DNA from: Sporolactobacillus putidus
GTDB taxonomy: Bacteria; Bacillota; Bacilli; Bacillales; Sporolactobacillaceae
Length of the DNA: 64,000 nt
Assembly: GCF_014647035.1 (NCBI RefSeq)
Contig: NZ_BMOK01000012.1
Coordinates: forward strand, 1-64,000
Reading direction: 5' to 3'
The notes beneath the pieces are model-generated. The model was not told the origin of the DNA, ran no database searches, and saw only the letters and a program-made list of their open reading frames with translations. Positions 8,296 to 16,561 of the stretch are shown piece by piece. Made by a program: the position numbers and the translations under genes. The stretch's first letter is position 1. Every line of letters starts with the position of its first letter.

Positions 8296-8650
8296 AAAGC
8301 ATATTGATTACTTCGTATGCTTTGATAGGCTGACAAAGCCTACGTTCTTTGAAAAAGAAAACGCCCATTATGGCGTCGTATATAGCAATCGAATACGTTC
8401 CGATAATGAAAGAGCCCGTGGGCTGACACGCCAAGACCTAGTAAAATAGCGAGCGATTCCCGTCAGTGATCCACAAGCAATCCAAGGCAGGATTGCTGCC
8501 ATGACTTCTTTATCAGGATAATGATACTCCCGTATAGCCATAGTTCGAGCGTCAAAGGCGTCGCAGGCAATGGGTGCGGCTGCATGAGAACCATGCAGGG
8601 GTGAGATTCCCGTGAGCTTTGCCAGAGCTGTTCGAGTTGCTAATTAACTA
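8296..8650 (+). ncRNA. Candidate structured RNA inside the Tn916-like remnant
   Basis: This gene-free stretch between the orf8 homologue and the DUF3173 gene is richer in G and C than its surroundings and full of perfect hairpins. They are AAAGCATA/TATGCTTT (8296-8323), TAGGCT/AGCCTA (8326-8342), AGCCC/GGGCT (8413-8424), GCAATCC/GGATTGC (8477-8496) and CTGCATG/CATGCAG (8580-8598). I see no coding frame and do not recognise an RNA family. It could also be single-strand origin or transfer-origin DNA rather than an RNA. Confidence 0.45.
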
Positions 8651-8738
8651 ATAACCAAAAGACGGTAATTATTCTGAGACTCAAACTTATTGAAGTATCT
8701 ATTGAAGTTGTGAGATTAAAGGAGGAATTACTTGCCTT

Positions 8739-8945
8739 ATGAATGAATTAATCACCAAAGATGATTTAATTAAAAAGGGATATTCTAAATATACGGCTGT
8801 TACTATCATTAGACAGGCAAAACAAATTATGGTACAACAAGGATATCCATTTTACAATAATAAGCGCTTAGGGCGTGTGCCAAAAGAGACTGTTGAATCG
8901 ATTCTAGGATGTGGACTAGAATTGGAGAAAAACACTCGTGGCTAA
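8739..8945 (+). CDS. DUF3173-family small protein (excisionase position)
   Basis: This 68-residue protein has TKDDLIKKGYSKYTAVTII and the strongly conserved YPFYNNKRLGRVP, typical of DUF3173 proteins that precede integrases in Gram-positive integrative elements. It occupies the xis position and overlaps the integrase gene by eight bases. A role as recombination directionality factor is inferred from size, predicted helix-turn-helix shape and position. A ribosome-binding site AAAGGAGG lies at 8718-8725. Confidence 0.82.
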   Translation: MNELITKDDLIKKGYSKYTAVTIIRQAKQIMVQQGYPFYNNKRLGRVPKETVESILGCGLELEKNTRG

Positions 8946-10176
8946 AACAAAGTATTCTGGTGTTTATGTTGATGATACTGGACAATACTATTATGAAACG
9001 GAATTAGGAAAAGATCGACTGACTGGAAAACGATTAAGAAAAAAATCAAGAACCAATCGCCAAGGGAAAAAGTTCACTTCTGCTTTGCAAGCCTACAAGG
9101 AATTGGTACGCGTTAAGAATGAGTATTTGTCCACTCAGGGTTATGCGAATTATCATATGACTTATGGTCAGTTTATGGATAACGTATATATTCCTGCTTA
9201 CAAGACAGATGTAGAAGAAAGTACATTCTATGTTCGTAAACGTACTTTAGAGCGTATGAGAGATCGCTTCTCAGCCATCCAACTTCGAAAGCTTTCTATA
9301 GAAGATGTCCAAAGATATCGGACGTGGTTACTTTCTGAAGATGGGGCTGGATATTCTCAAGCGTATGCGAGTTTGGTTTTTGGTATGTTTCGCAAGAGCT
9401 TGGATATGGCTGTTGAAATGGAGTATCTTGAGTACAATATTTCTAAAAAAGTCAAACCCATCCCAAAGGGAAAAGCAATTGTTCCTTATTGGACAAAAAC
9501 AGAGTTTGAAAAAGTCATTTCAACGATTTGTTTAGATGATTTATATGAACATTTGTGTTTTGTGATGTTGTGGGTTTACTTTATGACAGGGATCCGAGTG
9601 AGTGAAGGAACAGCCTTATGGTGGGAGGATATTGATTTTGAAAATAAGCGGCTTCGTGTTCATCATATCTTATTTATGAGAAATAAGATGGACTGGGAAC
9701 GCAAAAATTACACGAAAACCGCTGATGGAAAGCGAATCATTTCGCTGGATAATGATACTATTCGGGTACTCAAAGATTGGAAAGAACGACAATCCGAATT
9801 GAATATTCAAGATTTTGTCTTTAGCTATGACGGAATGCCAATGATTAAATCGACTCTTTCTCGAATTATTGGACGTTATGCTAAATTGGCAAATGTGCAT
9901 CGTATTCAAGCGAAAGGATTGCGTCATTCACATGCATCGTATCTCATCAATGAGTTTAATGTTTCTGTTTTGATCTTATCGAAACGGATGGGTCATTCAA
10001 GTCCTGAAATTACGTTGAAGCATTACTCTCATTTATGGTCTGGGATTGATGAATTAATTGCTGAAGAGATGGCCGGAAATGTCAAGATTCAAACCGCTCC
10101 TAAGTCAGCGATTCAATTTAATGGCAATCAGGCAATAAAAAAAATAAGTTCCGCCAGAATCCCCGCCAAGATATAG
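8938..10176 (+). CDS. Tyrosine recombinase (integrase) of a Tn916-like element
   Basis: This 412-residue integrase appears complete. An N-terminal arm-binding region (1-70) is followed by a SAM-like core-binding domain (about 75-170) and a catalytic domain. Visible catalytic residues are Arg220 (MTGIRVSEG), Arg329 (KGLRHSHAS), His353 (RMGHSS) and the nucleophile Tyr363 (LKHYSH). Position -3 to Arg329, usually His, is Lys326. It starts with GTG 8938 and is coupled to the DUF3173 gene. It probably integrated the element now reduced to 7.4-10.2 kb; the attachment site is not identified. Confidence 0.92.
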   Translation: MAKTKYSGVYVDDTGQYYYETELGKDRLTGKRLRKKSRTNRQGKKFTSALQAYKELVRVKNEYLSTQGYANYHMTYGQFMDNVYIPAYKTDVEESTFYVRKRTLERMRDRFSAIQLRKLSIEDVQRYRTWLLSEDGAGYSQAYASLVFGMFRKSLDMAVEMEYLEYNISKKVKPIPKGKAIVPYWTKTEFEKVISTICLDDLYEHLCFVMLWVYFMTGIRVSEGTALWWEDIDFENKRLRVHHILFMRNKMDWERKNYTKTADGKRIISLDNDTIRVLKDWKERQSELNIQDFVFSYDGMPMIKSTLSRIIGRYAKLANVHRIQAKGLRHSHASYLINEFNVSVLILSKRMGHSSPEITLKHYSHLWSGIDELIAEEMAGNVKIQTAPKSAIQFNGNQAIKKISSARIPAKI

Positions 10177-10250
10177 GAAAGGTGTTAAAAATGCTGATAT
10201 AAAGGCATTCTGACGACACCTGCAAACTTAGAGTGGGAATAGGAATTGGA

Positions 10251-10292
10251 GAGCTGAAAACCCTAGTATTCATGGGCTTTTCGGCTCTTTTT
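10251..10292. terminator. Bidirectional terminator between two convergent integrase genes
   Basis: GAGC.GAAAA.CC pairs with GG..TTTTC.GCTC across a short loop (10251-10286), followed by a T run on the plus strand and with A's before it for the minus strand. It separates the complete plus-strand integrase from the broken minus-strand one. Confidence 0.65.
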
Positions 10293-11080
10293 TATTTTCC
10301 TATTGCACTATCATTGCACTTTTTCATATGCCGTCTTCTGAGATAGTTGACCGTGAATTGGTTCTTTGGGGAATCATCGTAATTTCGGATTGCAGGTTTA
10401 AAGGCGATGACTCCATTTAGTTTGTGTGCGACGTCAAAGTTGCTGTTGGGATACAAATGTCCGTAGGTTCCTAATGTTGTCTCAATGTCTTTATGACCCA
10501 GACGTTCTTTAATAATGAGCGGGTTTTCGCCCATACTGATGAGCAACGAAGCGTGAGAATGACGCAAAACATGAATTCGGATTCGGTGAACGCCAGCCAT
10601 TTTTGCATAGCGTTCAATCGCATAAGCGATGGTGTGCTTTTGCGTCGGGATGCCGTTGTAGCTCATCGCAAAGTCGGTTTTGATAACCTTTTGCTGCACT
10701 GCCTGCCATTCTTGCAGCAGGTTCAGCGTATAGTCATCGATGACAATATGGCGGACACTCGCTTTCGTTTTCGGTTCAACAAAGCGGTAGTCATACTGAT
10801 TTTTGTAATAGAGCGTTTTGTCAATCGACAGCACGCCCGTTTCAAAATCAAGATCATCCCATTGAATGGCAGTCGCTTCCCCAATGCGCATACCCATCAT
10901 AAAAAAAACCAGAGAGAAATGAACAAGAAGTGTTGATAAAAGTCGTCTTTATAAATGAACGAGATGACTTTTTCAAATACTTCTTTTGTCCAAAAATCAA
11001 TTTGTGACTCTTGTTTTTTTGACATTTCCACTTTTAATTTTAATAAATTCCCTCGTTCCTTTTTTGGGGGCATTTTATTG
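10292..11080 (-). pseudogene. Second tyrosine integrase, N-terminally truncated and frameshifted
   Basis: On the minus strand the C-terminal catalytic domain of another integrase is recognisable. It runs from KKQESQIDFWTKEVFEKVI and HFLFISLWFF, across a break at an A8 run (10901-10908), to MMGMRIGEATAIQWDDLDFE, HVLRHSHASLL and RLGHKDIETTLGTYGH. Arg, His-x-x-Arg, His and Tyr are all present. The N-terminal and core-binding domains are missing because the sequence switches at about 11080-11098 to an unrelated transporter gene. One base more in the homopolymer would restore the frame. Confidence 0.8.
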
Positions 11081-11098
11081 AAGATAGGAGTTGTTCTT

Positions 11099-11383
11099 TT
11101 GACTAAACGAACCCATTTGTTGATTTTCATATTGACCATAGGAGTTTTCGGCATCATAAATACTGAAATGGGGGTTATTGGGTTATTGCCTTCCATTGCT
11201 AATCACTTTAATGTCAGCATATCAAAAGCTGGATTACTGGTGAGTCTTTTTGCTCTTACTATTGCTGCGTCGGGACCTACCCTGCCGTTATTGTTTTCCG
11301 GGATAAATCGTAAGAAGGTCATGTTACTTGGATTAGGACTGAATATTTTGATAAATAGAACTAAGATGTTTGTGCTACGCTAG
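11099..11383 (+). pseudogene. MFS transporter, truncated after about 85 residues
   Basis: A TTG start at 11099 is preceded by AGGAG (11086-11090) and followed by MTKRTHLLIFILTIGVFGII and two further hydrophobic segments typical of sugar or drug efflux MFS proteins of the arabinose-efflux type. Homology stops near INRKKVMLLGLGLNIL and the frame closes at 11383. Only the first two to three helices remain, so it should not be functional. It lies on the opposite strand to the broken integrase, and their junction marks an old rearrangement. Confidence 0.7.
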
Positions 11384-11404
11384 TATCTTAATAATATTAA
11401 TAAA

Positions 11405-11448
11405 CACATGTAAACCGGTTGACATGTGTTAACCGGTTGTTTTATACT
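11405..11448 (+). promoter_or_regulatory. Fructan-locus promoter with two LacI-type operators
   Basis: A -35 TTGACA (11419-11424), an 18-base spacer and a -10 TATACT (11443-11448) precede the sugar operon. Two copies of the 8-bp palindrome AACCGGTT (11413-11420 and 11431-11438), each led by ACATGT, lie 18 bp apart and overlap the -35 and spacer. Such paired CG-centred palindromes fit the LacI-family regulator encoded at 13101. A related half-site, TTAACCGG, occurs at 14112-14119. Confidence 0.72.
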
Positions 11449-11464
11449 AAGTACAACAAATAAA

Positions 11465-11476
11465 GAAAGCGCTTTC
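11465..11476 (+). promoter_or_regulatory. Catabolite response element (cre) candidate
   Basis: GAAAGCGCTTTC is a perfect 12-bp palindrome matching the core of CcpA sites. It lies 17 bases downstream of the -10 of the fructan-locus promoter, a position where CcpA usually represses. Confidence 0.65.
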
Positions 11477-11509
11477 CTATTTGTGAATAAATTTTTGGAG
11501 GAATTTTAT

Positions 11510-11635
11510 ATGAATGACTTTTGGCAAATGAACAGCAATTTTGGTATTGATGGTTTTTATCAATTTGACGATGTGACCTCTTTCAATTGTGAGAGAGTTC
11601 TTTCTAAAACCAATAGGATGGAGCAGATAGAATGA
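11510..11635 (+). CDS. 41-residue small protein coupled to the sugar symporter
   Basis: ATG 11510 is preceded by GGAGG (11497-11501) and encodes MNDFWQMNSNFGIDGFYQFD and 21 further residues ending RMEQIE. Its TGA overlaps the symporter ATG (ATGA). I do not recognise the sequence; it is rich in Phe, Asn and Asp and has no membrane segment. It may be a leader that sets translation of the symporter, a real micro-protein, or the relic of a longer gene. Confidence 0.55.
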   Translation: MNDFWQMNSNFGIDGFYQFDDVTSFNCERVLSKTNRMEQIE

Positions 11636-12993
11636 AATCTATAGTTTATGAAGAATCTCGCCAAACTAAAGAAGAAATACCACTTTTTCGAAAGTTGAGT
11701 TATTCTCTTACCGATTTCGGCGGTAATGTTTTATTTGTAAGTATCAGTACTTATTTGTTGTATTTTTATACGGATACTTTTGGACTAGAAATTGGTGTTG
11801 CCGGTACCATTTTACTGGTTACTAGATGCTTAGATATGATTGACGCACCCATTTGGGGGGTTCTAATCGATCATACCCATACCCGCTGGGGACAAAGTCG
11901 CCCGTATTTTTTGTGGTTGTGTGTACCATTTGCGTTCTTTACGTGGTTAACGTTCACAACACCTAGTTTGTCAGGTACTAGTAAGATTATTTATGCCAGC
12001 TTAACTTATGTGATATCAGGTATTTTATATACCGGTATTAGTACACCGATGACCTCAATCTTACCTAACCTAACAAATGATCCAGACCAAAGAACCGTTC
12101 TAAATTCGTATCGAATGGTCGGTGGTAATATTGGTTTGCTGGTTGCTAATAGTGTCGTTTTGCCTTTAGTTCAGTTACTAGGACAAGGGAATGATCGTAA
12201 GGGATTTTCATATACTCTATTAATTTTAGGCGTTGTCTCAATCGTATCCTTTTTAACCGCTTTTTGGAATTTACGTGAAGTTAATTCGGTTGCTGTCAAA
12301 TCAATTTCATTAAAGCAGAGTGCTAAAGCAACTAAGAGTAATTGGCCCTGGATTTTAATCGTTGTCACCAACTTATTTTATTGGGTTGGGACCACTGTTA
12401 GAAGTTCTGGCATGATTTACTATTTTCAATATAATGTGCACGCTAAATCCCTAATTCCGGTTGCCGGTGGTTTGTCCGCCGTCGCAGTTATTGGGATGAT
12501 ATCAATTCCCTTTTTTGTCAAGAAAACAAATAAAAGAACCGTTTTCATTGCCTCGTTGTTAGTGGCAGCAATTTCTAATATGCTCTTTCAAGTTGTTGGC
12601 AGTAATCAAATAGCAGTAATCACCTTATTTTGTTTAGGCTCAATTGGCACTGGGGTGGCGGCTGCGATGCCTTTTTTGATGTTAGCCGATGCGGTTGACT
12701 TTGGGGAATGGAAAAATGGCATTCGAGCTAGTGGCTTTTTAACTTCAATTGGCAGTGCTTTTTGTGTCAAAGCTGGCAGTGGGATTGGTGGTTTTATCCC
12801 AGCAAAGGTCATGCAGTATTTTGGTTATATCCCCAATCACGTTCAGAGCCAGCAATCGTTACTTGGAATAAACATTAGTTTTGTTTGGTTACCAGCGATT
12901 CTATTTATTATTGCCGCAATTCCAATGTTCTTTTACGCGAAGTATGAGAAAAATGAATCAACAGTAAGAACCGCTTTAGCTATTCAAAAATAA
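11632..12993 (+). CDS. GPH-family sugar:cation symporter
   Basis: This 453-residue membrane protein belongs to the glycoside-pentoside-hexuronide (MelB-like) group. Typical features are the N-terminal LSYSLTDFGGNVLFV, DAPIWGVLIDHTHTRWGQSRPYFLW (the conserved loop after helix 2) and a later DFGEWKNGIRASG. GPH carriers import unmodified di- and oligosaccharides with Na+ or H+. With the GH32, GH91 and fructokinase genes downstream, the cargo is probably a fructose-containing di- or oligosaccharide. Confidence 0.88.
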   Translation: MKSIVYEESRQTKEEIPLFRKLSYSLTDFGGNVLFVSISTYLLYFYTDTFGLEIGVAGTILLVTRCLDMIDAPIWGVLIDHTHTRWGQSRPYFLWLCVPFAFFTWLTFTTPSLSGTSKIIYASLTYVISGILYTGISTPMTSILPNLTNDPDQRTVLNSYRMVGGNIGLLVANSVVLPLVQLLGQGNDRKGFSYTLLILGVVSIVSFLTAFWNLREVNSVAVKSISLKQSAKATKSNWPWILIVVTNLFYWVGTTVRSSGMIYYFQYNVHAKSLIPVAGGLSAVAVIGMISIPFFVKKTNKRTVFIASLLVAAISNMLFQVVGSNQIAVITLFCLGSIGTGVAAAMPFLMLADAVDFGEWKNGIRASGFLTSIGSAFCVKAGSGIGGFIPAKVMQYFGYIPNHVQSQQSLLGINISFVWLPAILFIIAAIPMFFYAKYEKNESTVRTALAIQK

Positions 12994-13100
12994 TGATTAG
13001 TTGACGGGAAAATCATTTTTGCTCTTTATGTTAAAATATAAGTTGTAAATGCTTTATATGTTAAGATTTCATTTAAAACTAGTCAACTTAGGAGCGAAAA

Positions 13101-14081
13101 ATGCAAAGTCCCAAACTTGATGATGTCGCAAAATTAGCAGGTATTTCTAAAACAACTGTCTCGAGAGTGTTAAATAATCGAGGGTATCTAAGTGAAAAAA
13201 CAATAAAAAAAGTGTATGCGGCAATGAAAGCGCTGCATTATCAACCAAATGATGTTGCCAGACAGCTTTTCAATAAAGAAACTAAATTAATAGGCTTGAT
13301 TTTTCCGACCATTGCCAATCCATTCTTTGGCCAAATGGCGTATCAATTAGAAACTAGGCTCTTTAATAAGGGGTATAAAGTGCTAATTGGAAATTCTAAG
13401 AATGATCCTAAAAAAGAAGAGACCTACTTACAAAAACTAATTGCCAATCAAGTTGATGGTTTAATCGTAGGCGCTCACAACAAGGATATTGAAGAATATA
13501 ATAACGCCAACTTGCCGATTGTCGCGATCGATCGAATTATGAATAAGGACATTCCAGTTATTTCTTCTGATAATTATGATGGTGGCAAAAAGGCAATGGA
13601 AATATTATTGGCACGTGGGGCTCGGCATATTGTGCACGTTAATGGCCCGTCTGATTTAGCTTCACCAGCACAAGAAAGAAGACGCGCATATGAAGAAATG
13701 ATGCGGGCCCGTAACTTGCCAGCAGTCACTTACACGGTGGATTTTAACCTGTCCGAAGCAGAAAAAATCAAGGTGTTTAGAAAAATATTTCAAAATAATA
13801 AGCAGGTTGATGCGGTTTTTGCATCAAACGATGTTGATGCCAGTCTAATTATTAAGCTGGCTAAGGAATATCAAAAGCGCGTACCCGAAGATTTACTGGT
13901 AGTGGGCTATGATGGTACCGACATAGTAAGATTATTCAAACCAGAGCTAACAACAATTGTTCAGCCCATCGAACAAATCGCAGAGGCGGCAGTTGAAACG
14001 CTGATGGATAAAATAGCTGGTAAAGAAACACCGCTGAAAGTCGTGCTACCGGTAACAGTTCACAAAGGGGAAACGGCATAA
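13101..14081 (+). CDS. LacI-family transcriptional regulator of the fructan-sugar locus
   Basis: This 326-residue repressor has an N-terminal LacI helix-turn-helix (KLDDVAKLAGISKTTVSRVL, residues 5-24), the hinge region PNDVARQLFN, and a periplasmic-binding-like effector domain (TKLIGLIFPTIANPFFG onward, to about 320). It sits between the symporter and hydrolase genes on the same strand. The AACCGGTT palindromes at 11413-11438 and the half-site at 14112 are its likely operators. The inducer is probably the imported sugar or a breakdown product (inference). Confidence 0.9.
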   Translation: MQSPKLDDVAKLAGISKTTVSRVLNNRGYLSEKTIKKVYAAMKALHYQPNDVARQLFNKETKLIGLIFPTIANPFFGQMAYQLETRLFNKGYKVLIGNSKNDPKKEETYLQKLIANQVDGLIVGAHNKDIEEYNNANLPIVAIDRIMNKDIPVISSDNYDGGKKAMEILLARGARHIVHVNGPSDLASPAQERRRAYEEMMRARNLPAVTYTVDFNLSEAEKIKVFRKIFQNNKQVDAVFASNDVDASLIIKLAKEYQKRVPEDLLVVGYDGTDIVRLFKPELTTIVQPIEQIAEAAVETLMDKIAGKETPLKVVLPVTVHKGETA

Positions 14082-14142
14082 GCCGGAACTCTATATTTTT
14101 CGCACAATATGTTAACCGGATGTCACAGCGAGGAGGAGCAAC

Positions 14143-15555
14143 TTGATAAACAAAGAAACTAATTATCCAAAAGTCACAAATAGTAGGTATCGTTTAAATT
14201 ATCATATTATGGCTCCATCGGGATGGATAAATGATCCAAATGGCTTTTGCTTTTTTAAAGGCTATTATCATATTTTTTATCAATATCATCCAGAATCGGC
14301 AGAATGGGGGCCAATGCATTGGGGACACTCAAGAAGTAAGGATTTAGTTCACTGGGAACCTCTACCAATTGCCTTATATCCAGGCGATCCAGAAGACACT
14401 GACGGTTGTTTTTCTGGCAGTGCAATTGTTAAAGATGATCGCCTATATTTAATTTATACTGGTCATCATCTGGTAGCTAAAAACAATCCGGAAGATTACT
14501 GGCAAAACCAGAACTTAGCAGTTAGCGATGATGGAATTCATTTTAAAAAATGTGCGGCCAATCCGATTATTACTAAACCACCACTGGATAATGCTGCTGA
14601 TTTTAGGGACCCAAAAATTTGGTACCGTGATCATCAATGGCTTGTTATTTTAGGTAGTAAGAATAGCCAAGGTTTAGGTAGGGTAATTTTATATCGTTCA
14701 GGGGACTTAAAACATTGGGATTATCTTGGCCCAATTGCGACTGCCAAATCAGTTGATACTGAAGGGTACATGTGGGAATGTCCCGACTTTTTCGAACTTG
14801 CTGGCCAAAATGTCTTGCTCATGTCACCGCAAGGAATCAAACCTTTAGAATTAAAATACCGCAACCTATATCAAACTGGCTATATGATTGGAAAATTTGA
14901 TGAGCAGCATAACCAGTTTATTCATGGTGAATTTCAAGAGCTAGACCACGGCCATGACTTTTATGCCACCCAAACAATGTTGGCCCCCGATGGTAGACGA
15001 TTGGTATTTGGATGGATGGATATGTGGGAAAGTGACATGCCAGAACAACAAGATGGTTGGGCCGGCGCACTGACATTTCCGCGAGAGTTAAATCTGCGAG
15101 ATGGCAAATTGCTAATGACGCCTGTAAGGGAACTAGCACGGCTACGTGAACAAGTTTTATTAGATGATTCTAATCCTAATAGTCGGGAAAATATTTTTGA
15201 GGCACCTACTAAGAGTATTGAGTATTTGGCCAATTTTAATGCCAAAGATAACGTAACAATAAAGATACGGGATATTGATCATCAATTGCTCTTAGAATTT
15301 AACTACTCTTCAGCCGTCGGTAAAGTAACGTTACAGAAGTATAACGATGAATCTTTAAGAGTAGCTAGTGTGCATCCTGCTGCAACCTTAGATGTTCATT
15401 TATTGATGGATAATAGTTCGGTGGAAATATTTGTCAATAATGGTGAAGCGTGTTTCACCGAAAGAATTTATGACGAAAAGAATATTTATATTGAAACGAT
15501 TAGTAACTCAAATAATTATGATGTTAAAGTCAACCAACTTGGAGGCGCAATGTAA
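14143..15555 (+). CDS. Intracellular GH32 beta-fructofuranosidase (invertase/inulobiose-type hydrolase)
   Basis: This 470-residue enzyme has all three GH32 acid motifs: WINDPNG (nucleophile Asp31), FRDPK (Asp156) and WECPD (acid/base Glu212). A five-blade propeller is followed by a C-terminal beta-sandwich (about 330-470). No signal peptide is present, so it acts in the cytoplasm. Because the importer is not a phosphotransferase system, its substrate should be unphosphorylated sucrose, inulobiose or a similar fructoside. It uses a TTG start preceded by GAGGAGGAG, and its stop shares one base with the fructokinase start. Confidence 0.9.
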   Translation: MINKETNYPKVTNSRYRLNYHIMAPSGWINDPNGFCFFKGYYHIFYQYHPESAEWGPMHWGHSRSKDLVHWEPLPIALYPGDPEDTDGCFSGSAIVKDDRLYLIYTGHHLVAKNNPEDYWQNQNLAVSDDGIHFKKCAANPIITKPPLDNAADFRDPKIWYRDHQWLVILGSKNSQGLGRVILYRSGDLKHWDYLGPIATAKSVDTEGYMWECPDFFELAGQNVLLMSPQGIKPLELKYRNLYQTGYMIGKFDEQHNQFIHGEFQELDHGHDFYATQTMLAPDGRRLVFGWMDMWESDMPEQQDGWAGALTFPRELNLRDGKLLMTPVRELARLREQVLLDDSNPNSRENIFEAPTKSIEYLANFNAKDNVTIKIRDIDHQLLLEFNYSSAVGKVTLQKYNDESLRVASVHPAATLDVHLLMDNSSVEIFVNNGEACFTERIYDEKNIYIETISNSNNYDVKVNQLGGAM

Positions 15556-16427
15556 TGTTATTAGGTAGCATTGAAGCAGGTGGGACTAAATTTGTTTGTG
15601 CCGTTGGCAACGAAGATTATCAAATAAAAGATCAAATCCAAATTCCAACCACCACACCCATTGAAACGTTAACCCAAGTTGTTAACTATTTTAAACAATT
15701 TGAGCTTGCTGCTTTAGGTATCGCTTCTTTTGGACCAATTGAAATTAGGAAAACATCGCCAAAATATGGGTTCATCACGACGACGCCTAAACCAGGTTGG
15801 CGTGACACCGATTTTTTAGGCTTGATTAAAAAAGAACTTAAGATACCTATTTCTTGGACAACTGACGTGAACGGATCAGCGTTTGGTGAATACACGATGT
15901 CAACATTATTTAACGAAAAAATTAACTCGTTAGTTTATTACACGATAGGTACTGGGGTTGGCGCTGGAACGGTGATTGATGGTCATTTAATTGGTGGTAT
16001 TGGTCATCCTGAAATGGGACATGTACTGTTAAAAAGACATCCAGATGATTTAAATTTTAAGGGCATTTGTCCATATCATGGGGATTGTTTGGAGGGATTA
16101 GTTGCTGGTCCAACCTTTGAAACTCGGACCGGGAAAAAAGGAGAAGATGTGCCGTTGACAGATAAAACTTGGGATATCATGGCTTACTATATCGCACAAG
16201 CGGCTATTCAAACAACTTTAATCTTACGCCCTAATAAAATTGTTTTTGGGGGCGGCGTTACAAATGAGACGTTGTTAGAAAAAATTCGTAACGAGTTTCA
16301 AAGAATTTTAAATGGCTATGTTGAAGTTCCACCTTTGGATCAATATATTGCGCCCCCCCAAGCAGCCAATAATAATTCTGCAAATATCGGCAACTTTGCG
16401 TTAGCTTACAGGTTATTGCTTGAATAG
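15555..16427 (+). CDS. ROK-family fructokinase
   Basis: This 290-residue sugar kinase begins with the ROK phosphate loop GSIEAGGTKF (4-13). It has the catalytic Asp104 in TTDVNGSAFGE and the zinc cluster of fructokinases: His156 (MGH), then Cys172, His175 and Cys178 in GICPYHGDC. It phosphorylates fructose to fructose 6-phosphate, the step needed after hydrolysis of a fructoside inside the cell. It directly abuts the GH32 gene. Confidence 0.9.
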   Translation: MLLGSIEAGGTKFVCAVGNEDYQIKDQIQIPTTTPIETLTQVVNYFKQFELAALGIASFGPIEIRKTSPKYGFITTTPKPGWRDTDFLGLIKKELKIPISWTTDVNGSAFGEYTMSTLFNEKINSLVYYTIGTGVGAGTVIDGHLIGGIGHPEMGHVLLKRHPDDLNFKGICPYHGDCLEGLVAGPTFETRTGKKGEDVPLTDKTWDIMAYYIAQAAIQTTLILRPNKIVFGGGVTNETLLEKIRNEFQRILNGYVEVPPLDQYIAPPQAANNNSANIGNFALAYRLLLE

Positions 16428-16561
16428 TATCGATATGTTTGACTGATAGCCATTAGTTGAGACACTTTTTTTGAGATTGATGGTAGCAATCAACGAATGA
16501 AACTGAGTATTGTTTGTGGCTTGAACGAAAATTAAAAAAATAAGGTTAAAGAGGAGAAATT

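Noticed and set aside
8340-8650. Group II intron or its remnant
   Set aside because: No reverse transcriptase gene and no recognisable domain V hairpin; the hairpins present do not follow the intron layout as far as I can see.
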